A stretch of DNA of 64,000 nt from Hyphodiscus hymeniophilus (GCA_016508695.1 VNKQ01000014.1:1426001-1490000), one strand, 5' to 3'. Numbered from the stretch's first letter, positions 1 to 10,939 are shown. Translations and numbers: made by a program. The notes: generated by a model from the letters alone, not told the origin.

Positions 1-439
1 GTAATATATAAAAAGAAGTTATAAGAGTAAAAAGAGATATTTAAAGAACTTACTTAAAAAGAACTCCTCTAATATTATATCTTATTAAAAACTAAGATAA
101 TATAAGAACTAAAAATAAAGTTTCGAGAGAAATAAATAAAAGAAGTAAGATAATAGACTAAATAAGTAAGAATTAGAAATATAAATATATTAGAACATTA
201 AGAAGAAAGACTTAATAGGCTTATATTATACTAGCTAAAGCTTTATTACCTTAAGAAAGCTATTATTACGTAAATAAAAAAAGCTATAATTGTCTTAGTA
301 CTCTAAGTTATTAAAAGATAATAATATTATAATAAACTATCCGAAAATATTAACTATAAACTAAAACTAACTACAATAATCTAAGTATTAAGCGTTATAA
401 AAGAACGAATATAAAAAGTAATAAAAGATATAAAAGAGA

Positions 440-730
440 AGGATAACGTTATAAAGACTAATTACCCTTAATATAAAAAACTAATATAAAGCGCTTATTA
501 TACGGATAGTTATCTCGTTTACTACTCTTTAAAAATAAACTATAAAAGGTTTTTATAACGAGTAAAACTTATTTATTAGCTAGAAATCGTACTAAAAGAA
601 TTATAAACAAACTTCTTATTTAAATTATTATTAGAATTAAATAGCGAATTATTAAAAAACTAAAAGGTATTAAAAGAAAAAAGCCACTTTTAAAACGCTA
701 TAAAAAGCCTAGGAACTTATATAATAAATA
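440..730 (+). pseudogene. gag remnant (C-terminal part)
   Basis: About 490-570 reads SAYYTDSYLVYYS followed by basic residues. This resembles the Cys-rich gag segment of fungal gypsy elements with its Cys codons turned into Tyr (TGT to TAT). A possible remnant of a CCHC zinc knuckle (Gly-His-Phe region read as EKSHF) lies near 681-700. Stops interrupt the frame. Its position directly before the protease supports the identification, but sequence match is weak, and the region 1-440 is too degraded to assign. Confidence 0.5.
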
Positions 731-797
731 ACTATATATAATAAGAGTAAGATAATAGTTCTTACTTTTAATTTATCTTAATAAATACTCCTTACGA

Positions 798-3700
798 GTA
801 ATAATAGATTTAAGAGTAATAAGTAACTTTATTAATACAAAAGTAGCTATAAACAAATTCGGAATTCTTAAAAAGTAAAACTTATATAATCTAAGTATTA
901 TTAATAAAGAAACAATTAGGTTTAATAAAAGAATAATAACTTATAAAACCAAACGTCTCTAAATAAAAACTATAAAGGAATATACTAAAGAGATTTAACT
1001 TAATCTCGTTATTATAAGGACTTATATAATAATTCTTAATATACTTTAGCTTTAACTTTATAATCTATTAATTAACTAGAAATAAAAAAGTATTACTCTA
1101 AGTTAATATTTATATCGATATAATAATAAAATATATTAAAGAAATAATAAATCTCTTAACTAAAAAGAGTTATATACGACTACCCTAAGTTTAAAGGACT
1201 AAGCCTAGGCCTTTATACTAAAGCAAATACTAATAGTATATAAGAAATATAAGTTTTTATTTTAAAAAGCCCTTCTCGACAAGGCCCTTTTAAAGTATAA
1301 GCTATAAAATTATAAGATACTTATCGAGCTAAGAAAAAGTCTTACGTTTAGACTAATTTACTAGTTATTAGCAAAAGAGTTAGCTATATATAAGGAGTAT
1401 ATTAACCTAAACCTAAAAAAGGGATTTATAAGACTATTTATATTACTAGTAATAAGTCTACTTTTATTTATATTAAAGAAGAATAAAAAGTTAAGACCCT
1501 ATATTAATTATTACTAACTTAATAATATTATAGTTAAGGATTAGTATTTATTACCCTTAATTAACGAGTTATATAATAAATTAAAAGGAATATAATACTT
1601 TACTTACTTAAATATATAAGGGGCTTATAACCTTATATATATTAAGTTAAGAAAAGAATAAAAGATAGCGTTTAAGATACAATACGGGCTATATAAATAT
1701 ATAGTTATATTATTCGGATTAACTAATATACTCGCATTATATTAATAACTAATTAATAATATATTATATAAATATTTAGACATTTTTGTTATTATATACT
1801 TAAATAATATTTTAATATTCTTTAAAAACGAAGCAAAATATATTAAATATATAAAGAAAGTCCTTATAAAGCTTATAAAGATACTTTTTATATTAAAGCT
1901 AGAGAAATATAAGTTTTATAAAAAAGAAGTAACTTTTCTAGGATTCTTTATTAAACGTAATAAAATAAAAATAAACCTAGAGAAAGTAAGAGTTATAATC
2001 GAATAAAAAGAATTAGAAACTATTAAGAAAGTTTAGTCCTTCTTAAGGTTTACTAACTTCTATTAAAGATTTATCTTAAATTACTTAGTAATAGCGAAAC
2101 TACTTACTAAACTCACACAAAAGAATAGAAAGTAAAAATAGACTAAAGAAGTCTAATAAGCTTTTAATAAACTTAAGGCACAATTTATATTAGCCCTTAT
2201 CCTTATTATATTTAACTTAAAACAAAAGATAATCCTCGAAACAAATACGTTTAATTTTGCTATTAAAATAGTAATTAGTTAGCCTAATAATAAAGGAAAG
2301 CTTAAACTAATTATATATTATTCACAAAAACTCTCGCTAGTAAAGTTAAACTATAACGTTTATAACAAGGAACTACTTGCTATTATTATAGTATTTAAAT
2401 AATAAAGAGTATACCTAAAAGGCCTAGAACACTAGGTTTAAGTATAAATAGATTATAAGAACCTTATAACCTTTATTATAACAAAGATCCTTAATAGAAA
2501 ATAAGTTAAATAGTTAAAAATACTCTTAGTATATAACTTTACTATCTTATACTAAAAGAGATTAGAAAACGCAAAAATAAACGCGCTAAGCCACTAATAA
2601 GAATATAGTAGCAAGCTAATAAAAAGGCCCCGCGCAATACTTAAAGAAGTTAATAAAAATATAAAGTATAATTATAAACTTCTAGCTATAATCTTTATTA
2701 TAAAAGATAAGGATCTAAAAGTATAAATTAAAGTAATATATCGATAAGACAAATACACTATTAAAATCCTTAAAAACCTAACAAAGGACTTTTATATAAA
2801 CTACTAAGGAGTACTATAATATAAAGGATTAATATATATTCTAGTAAGACTAAAGAATAAGTTCGTTTGCACGTAATACTTATTACTAGCCTATAAATAC
2901 TAAGGTATTAATAAAACCCTTAAAAGATTATTATAAGACTACTACTTTCTAGAGATAAAGAAAGTAATAGAAAAAGAAGTCTTAAAATACAATTTATATA
3001 ATAAGAGTAAGCCAAATCAATATATACTGTATAGGCTACTATAACCGGCCCTAATACTAAGAAAAGTATAAAAATTAATAGCCTTCGATTTTATAGTTAA
3101 ACTATTACTATTTAAGAAACTAATAACAAACGTCGTTTATAACTCTATTTGGGTAATTATTAACTAATTAACTAAGTATAAACACTTTATACTATATAAG
3201 GAAGGAAGTAATACAATAGAACTTATATATATATTTGTTAAAATAGTTATTAGCTAATATAGTTTACTAGACGAAATCACGTCGGATAAAGACAAGTTAT
3301 TTACTTTTAAGTTCTAGTTATTACTAATAATATAACTAGAAGCAAACTATAAACTATTTATAGTATTTTACCCGCAAATAAACAAATAAATAGAAAGACT
3401 AAACTAAATATTAAAATAATACTTAAGGAGTTATATTAATTATAACTAAGACAATTAAGTAAAACTCTTACTAGTAATAGAATTTATATATAATAATACT
3501 AAAAGCAAGCCTATTAAAATATTACTATTCTTCGCAAATTATAAATACTAGCCGAAAGTATATCGATAACTAAAGAAAAATAAATAAATAGCCTAATATG
3601 CCCTTATAACAACTAACTACTTACAAGGACTTTACGAGTAATTAGCTAGGGATATCTAATTTATCGGATTAAGAATAATAACTTATATAAATAAAAAGCG

Positions 3701-4116
3701 AAATATAAAGCCTATACTTAAAAAGGGGGATAAAGTTTACTTCTTACAAAAAAATATTAAAACAAAACGACCTAATACAAAACTTAACTTTAAGAAGTTA
3801 AGACTATTTAAAGTTCTAGAAAAAATTAAAGTAGTTAATTATCGACTAAAACTATTAGGAAAGTCCCGACTATACCTTATATTCTACGTCTCCCTATTAG
3901 AACTAGCAAAAAGACTTATAGCTATAATTATAGATATAGAAATCTAATTAGAAAACAACCTAGATATATATAAAGTTAAAGAAATAAAAAATACTAAGCG
4001 AAATAGAAATTAGTAAGAATATCTTATTAAGTAAAAAGAGTATAGCGATATAAACAATATATAAGAACCTACAAAAAACCTTAATTATCCGGATCTCTTA
4101 AGATAATTTCGTTAAG
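798..4116 (+). pseudogene. pol remnant: protease-RT-RNase H-integrase-chromodomain
   Basis: Protease: about 798-876 reads like the retroviral-type LIDSGA..NFI box, with Gly/Ala positions altered. RT: catalytic YLDD box is at 1797-1808, now YLNN, inside IFVIIYLNNILIFFKNE. RNase H: LNYNVYNKELLAII at about 2347-2388, both Asp/Glu positions turned to Asn. Integrase: HHCC region at about 2880-3010, DDE core Asp codons at about 3087 and 3285, Glu at about 3393. Chromodomain: about 3978-4112, with EYLIK-stop-KEYS where the family has EYLVKWKGYS (Trp to stop). Many in-frame stops mean no functional protein. The chromodomain places it among chromoviruses, which usually integrate into heterochromatin. 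Confidence 0.9.
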
Positions 4117-5010
4117 AACAAAGATATCTAATATAAGGTCGTCTTATATACCCTAGTTAAAATCTATTAAATCTAAGGATACGTCTAGTAAAAAGGAGTC
4201 TAGCTTAAAGGTAAAGAACTAAGGGGTTAAGAAAGAAATAAGGCTTTCTTAGCTTAAGATAACCTTAAAACGAGGCCTACAAAAGAACCGACAAACCCTT
4301 TTAAGAGGTTTATAATAACTAAAGGAATTACAAGAAGACTTTCCTCGAATATACTCGAAATAATACAAAGACTCGGCTAAGTTAAGGAGATATATATAAT
4401 AATATAATTAATAACGAGAATAAAAAATAGTAAGACAATTTAATTTCTTAATTCGTACTATAAGTATAATACACTCTTTTAATTTCTTATAATATATAAA
4501 AGGCATATTAAGTAATAAGGAAAAAAGAAAGAGAGTAACTAGCAAAAGAATATTCCTTATAAGTATTTAATATAAGAGACTATATTAGTTAAGAGGGAAA
4601 TAGTATTATAAAGCACGTAATAGCTCGTAGCCTAAAGCTCGACAACTAAGTTATAAGAGAACTATAAGTAGAGATTACAAGAGTAGAGAATTACTTTATA
4701 TCACGTAATAAAGTCCCGTAAGTAAAGAGTCCCGACTATTCGTAAACTCTTATTATAAGTGACTCTAGACTCCTTAGAATAGGGACTCTAAACTCCTTAA
4801 CCCGGGACTCTAGAGTAGTAAAGGTTCTATATAAGTAATAGTATTTCCTTAATAGATAAAAGCTTTATACTTAACTTAAATATAGTATTTTTATATTATA
4901 CTTAGTAATTATAAAGGTTATACTCACTTTAATTATAATAGCTTTTCTAACTACTTAACCCAACCTAATTGCCTACGAGACTAATACTAAGTAGCGAGGT
5001 TTATTATAAT
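4056..5010 (+). repeat. tandem direct repeat, copy 1 (about 955 bp)
   Basis: Begins inside the last codons of the degraded chromodomain tail (AATATATAAGAACCT) and ends GAGGTTTATTATAAT. It matches the next segment throughout, differing mostly by A/G and T/C transitions, as independent RIP on two copies would give. It contains several GGGACTCT-type short repeats (about 4725-4815) and a TATATAAG box near 4832, so it may carry promoter-like DNA. It is not clearly an LTR, because the purine tract lies after copy 2. Confidence 0.85.
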
Positions 5011-5981
5011 AATATATAAGAACTTATAAAAAACCTTAATTATCTAAATCTCTTAAAATAATTTTGTTAAGAACAAAGGTATTTAATATAAGGTTATCTC
5101 GTAGGCCCTAGTCGAAATCTACTAAACCTAGGGATACGTCTAATAAAAAGAAGTCTAGCTTAAAAGTAAGAAACTAAGGGGTTAAAGAAGAAGTAGGGTT
5201 TTCTTAGCTTAAAATAACCTTAAGATAAGGCTTATAAAAGAATTAACAAACCCTTTTAAAAGGTTTATAATAACTAAAGGAGTTATAAGAAGACTTTCCT
5301 CGAATATACTCGGAATAGCGTAAAGACTCGGCTAAGTTAAAAAGATATATATAATAATATAATTGATAACGGGAATAAGAAATAGCGGGATGGTTTAATT
5401 TCTTAATTTATATTATAAGTATAATATACTCTTTTAATTTCTTATAATATATAAAAGGCATATTAAGTAATAAAAAAGAAAGAAGAAGAGTAATTAGTAA
5501 AGGAATATTCCTTATAAGTATTTAGCGTAAGAGACTATACTAGCTAAGAGAGAGATAGTATTATAAAGTATATAATAGCTTATAGCCTAAGACTCGATAA
5601 CTAAGTTATAAGAGAACTATAAGTAGAGATTATAAGAATAAAGAATTACTTCGTATTATATAATAAAGTCCTATAAGTAATAGAGTCCTATAAGCAAAGA
5701 GTTCTAACTATTTAGGGACTCTTACTATAAGGGACTCTAGACTCTTTAGAATAGGGGCTTTAAACTCTCTAGCCCGGGACTCTAAAGTAATAAAGGTTTT
5801 ATATAAATAATAGTATTTCCTTAATAAATAAAAGCTTTATACTTAACTTAAATATAATATCTTTATATTATACTTAGTAATTATAAAGGTTATACTCACC
5901 TTAACTATAATAGCTTCCCTAATTACTTAACCCAACCTAATTGCCTACAAGACTAATACTAGGTAGCGAGGTTTATTATAA
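5011..5981 (+). repeat. tandem direct repeat, copy 2 (about 970 bp)
   Basis: Head-to-tail second copy of the preceding unit, starting AATATATAAGAACTT and ending GAGGTTTATTATA directly before the purine tract AGGGGG. It repeats the chromodomain-tail codons, the GACTCT-rich patch (about 5695-5780) and the TATATAAA-like box near 5800. The two copies differ by scattered transitions, so the duplication preceded at least part of the RIP damage. Confidence 0.85.
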
Positions 5982-6170
5982 GGGGGTATAGTATCGCAGA
6001 GTCCTATAATAAAGAATTAATAGCGTATATATACTCGATTTACTTTTCCAGGGCTATAAAACTTTAAGATATTAAGAAAAGAGGTCTATTCCTTTTAATT
6101 GTATATTAATTTGTCGTCTAGCTGCCTTTAAGTACTATATATTGCCTTCTATCTTCCAAAATAAAACGGT
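5981..6170 (+). repeat. polypurine tract and probable start of 3' LTR
   Basis: AGGGGG at 5981-5986 is the only G run in the region and sits where a gypsy polypurine tract belongs. The following TAGTATCGCAGAGTCC could be an LTR start (TG turned to TA by RIP). A TATATATA run and GGCTATAAAACT near 6050 fit an LTR promoter. The 5' LTR is outside the window, so the LTR cannot be verified here and its end is unknown. Confidence 0.4.
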
Positions 6171-6184
6171 ATCCCCCCTAGGCA

Positions 6185-6544
6185 TTATGTCTTATATATA
6201 TCTACTAATTTATTATATTCCTTATCGATATCTAAAAAGCTAAGCTCTTCGAATATATTATTAATATCGCATATTATATAAAACTTGCCAATTTGTAATA
6301 AGTCGTAATATATACTAACTTGGAATTCGATTTTATAAACCTTAAAGAAAAGGGGTTTAATAACTTTAACGTTTATACTAATAATAAAGTTTACGTTAAT
6401 AAGAGAAGCTATATTCGAAGAAGGCTTAGGCGTAATATTAACTTGTTCTTTAGTCTTATTCTTAGTCGAATTAGCCTTTTTCTTAGTAGGTTTTCTAGTG
6501 CGTTTAGATATAGGTTCTATAAGTAAATCCGGCGCATTACCGCG
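6185..6544 (-). pseudogene. AT-rich open frame without Met, unknown product
   Basis: On the minus strand a frame stays open for 119 codons up to a TAA at 6185-6187, although stop codons should be common at this base composition. It reads as a lysine-rich segment (RKPTKKK, then Asn/Lys-rich) followed by a more hydrophobic, acidic part (KFYIICDINNIFEELSF). There is no Met and no Trp but many ATA codons, as expected if RIP turned ATG into ATA, yet three CAA codons are kept. I do not recognise it. It runs opposite to the retroelement and probably belongs to another element or to a captured gene exon. Confidence 0.3.
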
Positions 6545-6942
6545 TTAAGACTACCTTATCTTTTTAAGAGACTTAATACTCGAATTAAAGTATACCCTTT
6601 TCGCAAATCGAATAAGTATATTATATCTTTAATTTGCAATTATTAAATTTATAATTAGAGTTGTAGTTATTGAGTAATTCCCTAGTATAGGTTCGAGTGG
6701 GTAGAATTTAGGCTTAAATTTTTAGTGGTGCGGGCACACGGGAAAAATCGCGAAAATAAATTTAACCCGAATACTGCTGTACACAAGCGGTACCTAATTA
6801 CACCTATCGAATTGTACCAAACTCCCTGTAGAATAATATAGGTTGAGGTGCCCAAGTTGGATCACCGAGTACAAGCTTCTTCTTCTTCATCAGTCAGTCC
6901 GTCCAGTCCGAGCGATCTGTAATCCCTACCACCAGTACTGGC

Positions 6943-8910
6943 CTACACAGCCTTCAATAAATGCTTGTCCCAGAAGCTCAGTGTCCTCTCCAGCAGATCT
7001 ATGTAATGCGCCCTCTCGAATGGCGGAAACATCCCATGTCCCTCTCCTGGATAAATCACCATCTTACACTCCACTCCCCTTTGTAAACATCCCTGATAAA
7101 ACGCCTTCGCATTAGCAAGAGGTACCCCATCATCATTCTCACCATGCAAAATCAGAAGCGGGGTCTTGATATCTTGCATATGCCATATCGGACTCCCCAC
7201 TCTGTTCTTAGTGTTCGACGTATCATCTTTCTCGACGGCCCAAGGCGCATGCCCAGCAAGCTCAGTAACCCACTTGGTATCCTCGACGTAAGTCATCATC
7301 TGGAGATCCCAATCCGTGACTCCTGCTCCCGCAACCCCAGCTTGGAAATGGAAGGTCGAGTCGCGAGTGACAGCGAGGTAGGTGATATAGCCTCCATACG
7401 ACCACCCGAAAATGCCGACTCGGTCTGGGTCGATTATTCCTTTGGCTATGCCTGCCTTGACGAGATCGATCGTGTCAGAGTACTCGTATGTACCTACTGC
7501 TCCTCGGATACTGGTAGAGTGCGCATTCCCATGCGAGCTACCACCGCGGTAGTTGGGACAGAGGACCACGTATCCTGCGGATGCAAACCAGGCAGACGCA
7601 TTGAAGAATGGTAGATCAAAACCGCAGGAGACGCGTTGATATGGTCCGCCATGAGCGAGTACAACAGTCGGCGACTTTTTGGAAGAATCATGATTCTTGG
7701 GAAGAACAAGGATGCCGTCGAGATCAGTGCCATCTTGTGCTTTACCGTAGATAGGCTCCGCGGTTGCAATGTCCAGCTTTGCAACATTCGCGCCATGATT
7801 CGAAAGAGGGACGGTCTTGTCGTCAACAATGGAATAAAGTTCACAGGGCGAAGAGCCACTACTCTTGACAACTACCAGAACCGTCTTTCCGTCTTTCGAA
7901 GTAGCATCAAAACTCTTGATTTCATGTAGTTCATTATACAGTAGAGTCTTTTCCGGCAAGATGTGTAGTTGATCTGCAAGCCCTACTTGTACTTGGACCA
8001 CTACACTGCTGTCGGATGCTGACCGCAGACCTGGTGGCAGGGCCCACGTAGAGGCGCAATCTTTCTCACCAAAGGCGTGTCGCTGCCATTTCTTAGTAGA
8101 AACATCCATCTTATAGACCGTCTTGGATGATAATGTACTAGACACCTCGTATGGTCCTCTCCACCATATTCCCGACGAGACCCAGCAGAGATCATCAAGG
8201 GGAGCCGGGAAATCCGACAGTCTGGCTATGCTCTGATCGTCCAGCTTGACTATTTCCAACGAGGTGCCATGAGCCTCAGCAGATGTACTCTCAGGCGTTC
8301 TGGTCTTCGCATATGCCACGCTCTTCGAATCTAGACCCCATGCGAAATCGTAGATATGAGAATCCTCTGAAACCAGGGTCGTAACTCTCTTCGTAGCAAC
8401 CTCAACAATTCGAAGCCGGGCGTACTCGAAATCCTCGCCATAAACCATGTGGTCGAGTTTTCTTTCAGTGCGCACTTTTTCCCTCTGCTCTTTCTCATCC
8501 GCACTTAGGAACGCAATATACGTCCCGTCCCCACTCCATGCAAACTTATCAATGCTCTGCTCTTGATCCTTTGGTGTTAACGCAACAGCATCACCACCCT
8601 GAAGATTCATGATCCAAATCCCATTGATTCCCTCATTTGCCCGGTCCGAAAGAAACGCAATTGTTTTCCCATCGGGACTAAACTGTGGCCAGGAGTCAAG
8701 ACTCTCGCCAGACGTCACCTGACGTGCTGAATGGCGCTGCCCAATCTCTGCGATCCACAGAGATGATGCCCAGCGACTCTTGGGTCGATTCCAGTCTGAA
8801 CGGAGAGTGTAGACGGCGTGCTCTGCAGAGGGCGAAAGGGTGACCTCGTGGGGTACTTCGAGGTCTGCTAGCATCTCTGCTTTGAGTGCTCTGGTGGAGG
8901 ATTTGGTCAT
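6943..8910 (-). CDS. S9 family serine peptidase (acylaminoacyl-peptidase / dipeptidyl-peptidase type)
   Basis: Single-exon gene of 655 residues. The N-terminal part (about 1-390) is a beta-propeller with PD40-type blades such as SWPQFSPDGKTIAFLSDR; the C-terminal part is an alpha/beta-hydrolase. The catalytic triad is visible: Ser504 in GWSYGG, Asp593 in HGENDDGVP and His625 in GEGHGMF. Family members release dipeptides or acylated residues from short peptides; the propeller restricts access to small substrates. No signal peptide or membrane anchor is seen at the N-terminus (MTKSSTRALKAEM), so a cytosolic form is likely. Start ATG at 8908-8910 precedes the first propeller segment. It is the first intact gene beside the RIP-damaged block. 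Exact subfamily (S9B or S9C) is not settled. Confidence 0.92.
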   Translation of the reverse strand: MTKSSTRALKAEMLADLEVPHEVTLSPSAEHAVYTLRSDWNRPKSRWASSLWIAEIGQRHSARQVTSGESLDSWPQFSPDGKTIAFLSDRANEGINGIWIMNLQGGDAVALTPKDQEQSIDKFAWSGDGTYIAFLSADEKEQREKVRTERKLDHMVYGEDFEYARLRIVEVATKRVTTLVSEDSHIYDFAWGLDSKSVAYAKTRTPESTSAEAHGTSLEIVKLDDQSIARLSDFPAPLDDLCWVSSGIWWRGPYEVSSTLSSKTVYKMDVSTKKWQRHAFGEKDCASTWALPPGLRSASDSSVVVQVQVGLADQLHILPEKTLLYNELHEIKSFDATSKDGKTVLVVVKSSGSSPCELYSIVDDKTVPLSNHGANVAKLDIATAEPIYGKAQDGTDLDGILVLPKNHDSSKKSPTVVLAHGGPYQRVSCGFDLPFFNASAWFASAGYVVLCPNYRGGSSHGNAHSTSIRGAVGTYEYSDTIDLVKAGIAKGIIDPDRVGIFGWSYGGYITYLAVTRDSTFHFQAGVAGAGVTDWDLQMMTYVEDTKWVTELAGHAPWAVEKDDTSNTKNRVGSPIWHMQDIKTPLLILHGENDDGVPLANAKAFYQGCLQRGVECKMVIYPGEGHGMFPPFERAHYIDLLERTLSFWDKHLLKAV

Positions 8911-10071
8911 GGTTGATGATGGTGGGGCGTGGCTTTGGCTGGAGCCTTTTCAAACCACGCATCTGTGAATTGCCTAGGGAGATGTGCCTCGATAGATGAG
9001 TTTTAATTACAAAAGTAAAAACTTATTTAACTATTCCCTTTATTAAAATGTTGATTAAATAAAAATGTGGCTTGGGATTTGAGAAGTCCAAGAGCTCTGA
9101 GATCGTAAACATGTACCTACCTACCTACACCGCAATGCCACAAAGAGCCAGACTCCACTTGAATGAGCCCTGCCGATTGGTTCACATATTTCTTGCATGA
9201 TGGTTCAGCGCTTTTGACGCCACAACGCTCACTTCCGTCGCCAAATCTGACATTTTGATAGGGTCTACAGGCCTCAACGCGCTATCGATCCAGGCATTCA
9301 CTCCCTATTTTCTAAGCCCCTACCAGAATTTGGAGTCTCCAGGCCTGAGACTCTAGGATCTGGCCACTATGCAGGTTAATCGGGATTCGAGAATAACAAT
9401 AAGACAAAGAAAACTCATAATGACTGTGAATGAGTCATAATCTGAATATTGCAGTCCTGATTGGAGTGGCAGATGCCCCATGATTTTAGCGTGTAGCTGG
9501 AGGGGCAAGGTTAGTGCCTCCGGTACGTGGTCAGGTATCTTATGTATATCGCGGATATTCCAGTAACGAGATGCCTTATCTGCTTCCCAGTGGAATTGGT
9601 AGTCCAATCCAGAGAAAAAGCTGAGAGTCTTTATCTGGAGTCGTGAAGATTGCTTCCGTTTGCAAGAAATGAGTAGTCTCATTATTTCATAGTATTGAGA
9701 AGACGCATAAAGGTTGGGTCAAGGGTAATATTTGAATACCATTGGAGAAGAGGATGCTTCTGAAAAAATATTTATCGACACTGGTCAATGGATCATCATG
9801 TCAACCCAGTATCTGGTGGCGTTCTTCCCGTCAATTTGCAATGGACAAATATTCTTTGAGCGAATGGGGTGCTTTGCTTTCCAAAGAGAAACCACAAGAT
9901 AATTGATCCGGCGAGAACTGAATGCCTTGACATATATTAAATCTCTTATCAAACCGTCTGCCATGTTCAATTAATGATACTTTTCAAAGACAACCCAGCG
10001 TGCCTGATCCCAACGCCAATTGAACCGTTACGAAACCGAAGTCAATCGTCCAGGCGAGTACGTTCCCACTT
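8911..10071. other. intergenic, no convincing gene
   Basis: Contains an AT-rich patch at about 9000-9070 and short TACC repeats near 9117. Two minus-strand frames (9353-9682, 109 codons; 9785-9970, 61 codons) could be fragments of one decayed or intron-split gene, but neither shows a recognisable domain and no splice joins them convincingly. Confidence 0.5.
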
Positions 10072-10809
10072 CTACAAAGCAAGCATTGCCGCAAACATGG
10101 CCAGTATACCGGTCAAAGATGCCCCAGCTTGTATGATCTCAGCCGCAGCCTTGGAAACGTTAGATGGCGAAGCGCTAGATGTGCCAGTAGCAACGGCTAG
10201 TATATCGCAGGTCAGCTCGACTTCCAACGACACTCGGCACAAACAGAAGCTTACCTCCGGATTCTGTTCCAGTCGCTTCCGTTGTCTTCGCATTGGCCGA
10301 CTCAGTTCCTCCGGATCCGGATCCCGAACCTTTGGTGCCTGTAGCTGCTGAGCCGGCCTCAGTCACTGGGGCAGCAGTAGATGCTGGAGTGATGGTAGCC
10401 GAGGCGACGCAGCCCTTGAGGCAGTCCTCATACTCGAGATTGTCGGCAGCTGTTCCGTTTCCGTGGTCACACGAAGACACACATTCAATAGTTGCGTTCT
10501 GTTGGCCATAATTGCCTTCTGGCACAGCGACGGCGACACATTTTGCTCTACAGTTGGGATCATTGGCAGAACCTGCGATTGTTAGACCACACCAAAACCA
10601 AGGTGAGTATACGTACAAGCAGCAAAACAGGCGGCTTGGGAGCTCTGGGCTGGCGTCAAGCCCTGTGTGCCAGAAACAACCGCGTCAGATGTGAGAGAAG
10701 GGGCATCAGCAGAGGTAGTGGCAATGGATGTAGCAATCGATGTTGTGTTCTGAGCTTTGGCGAAAGCGAAAAGCAAAGCGCTTGAAACGAGAGTGGTGAG
10801 AAGACGCAT
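10072..10809 (-). CDS. secreted GPI-anchored cysteine-rich cell-surface protein
   Basis: Three exons: 10809-10617, 10572-10255, 10196-10072 (introns 10573-10616 and 10197-10254), giving 211 residues with consistent phase. An N-terminal signal peptide (MRLLTTLVSSALLFAFAKAQ) is followed by a Ser/Thr-rich stretch, then a compact domain with eight cysteines in four pairs (CFAAC, CRAKC, CVSSC, CLKGC), then a Ser/Thr/Gly-rich linker and a hydrophobic tail ending FAAMLAL, as in GPI-anchored proteins. It probably sits in the plasma membrane or wall. The Cys spacing is not the CFEM pattern. Similar eight-Cys GPI proteins occur in ascomycetes, but I know no function. The first intron is only 44 bases, close to the lower limit. 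Confidence 0.8.
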
Positions 10810-10920
10810 TTTGAAGGGATCTGTGAAGAGAAGAAGATCTGTAGGGACTGTGTTGTGTTGTGTGATGTGAAAGAGAAATTGGAAGGAGTACAAGGGAAAG
10901 AAGTCTGATAATATCAATCT

Positions 10921-10939
10921 TACCCCGTGCTTCGGGGTA
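10921..10939. promoter_or_regulatory. perfect 7-bp inverted repeat upstream of the GPI protein gene
   Basis: TACCCCG-TGCTT-CGGGGTA is a perfect inverted repeat with a 5-base loop, about 112 bases upstream of the start codon of the GPI-protein gene. It could be an operator for a dimeric or paired factor, or a hairpin in the 5' leader. No family of factor can be named from this alone. Confidence 0.35.

Larger units (their letters stand above)
1..6170 (+). mobile_element. RIP-degraded Ty3/gypsy chromovirus (5' end outside window)
   Basis: The block is extremely rich in A and T and full of stop codons. Read on the plus strand it gives, in order, the landmarks of a chromoviral retrotransposon: gag tail, aspartic protease, reverse transcriptase, RNase H, integrase and a C-terminal chromodomain. 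Typical RIP replacements are visible: Asp to Asn, Gly to Arg/Glu, Cys to Tyr, Trp to stop, Gln to stop. The left end and 5' LTR lie outside the window. The right end is uncertain; a purine tract at 5981-5986 and a candidate LTR start at about 5989 suggest the 3' LTR begins there. Its last base could not be fixed, so 6170 is nominal. Confidence 0.9.

Noticed and set aside
4056..5981. Reading the two tandem repeats as the pair of LTRs of one element
   Set aside because: They are adjacent with no internal region between them, begin inside the chromodomain tail, lack visible TG..CA ends, and lie before the purine tract.
6320..6526. 68-codon plus-strand frame in the AT-rich block
   Set aside because: It lies opposite the longer minus-strand open frame and has a repetitive Arg/Leu/Phe composition caused by base bias.
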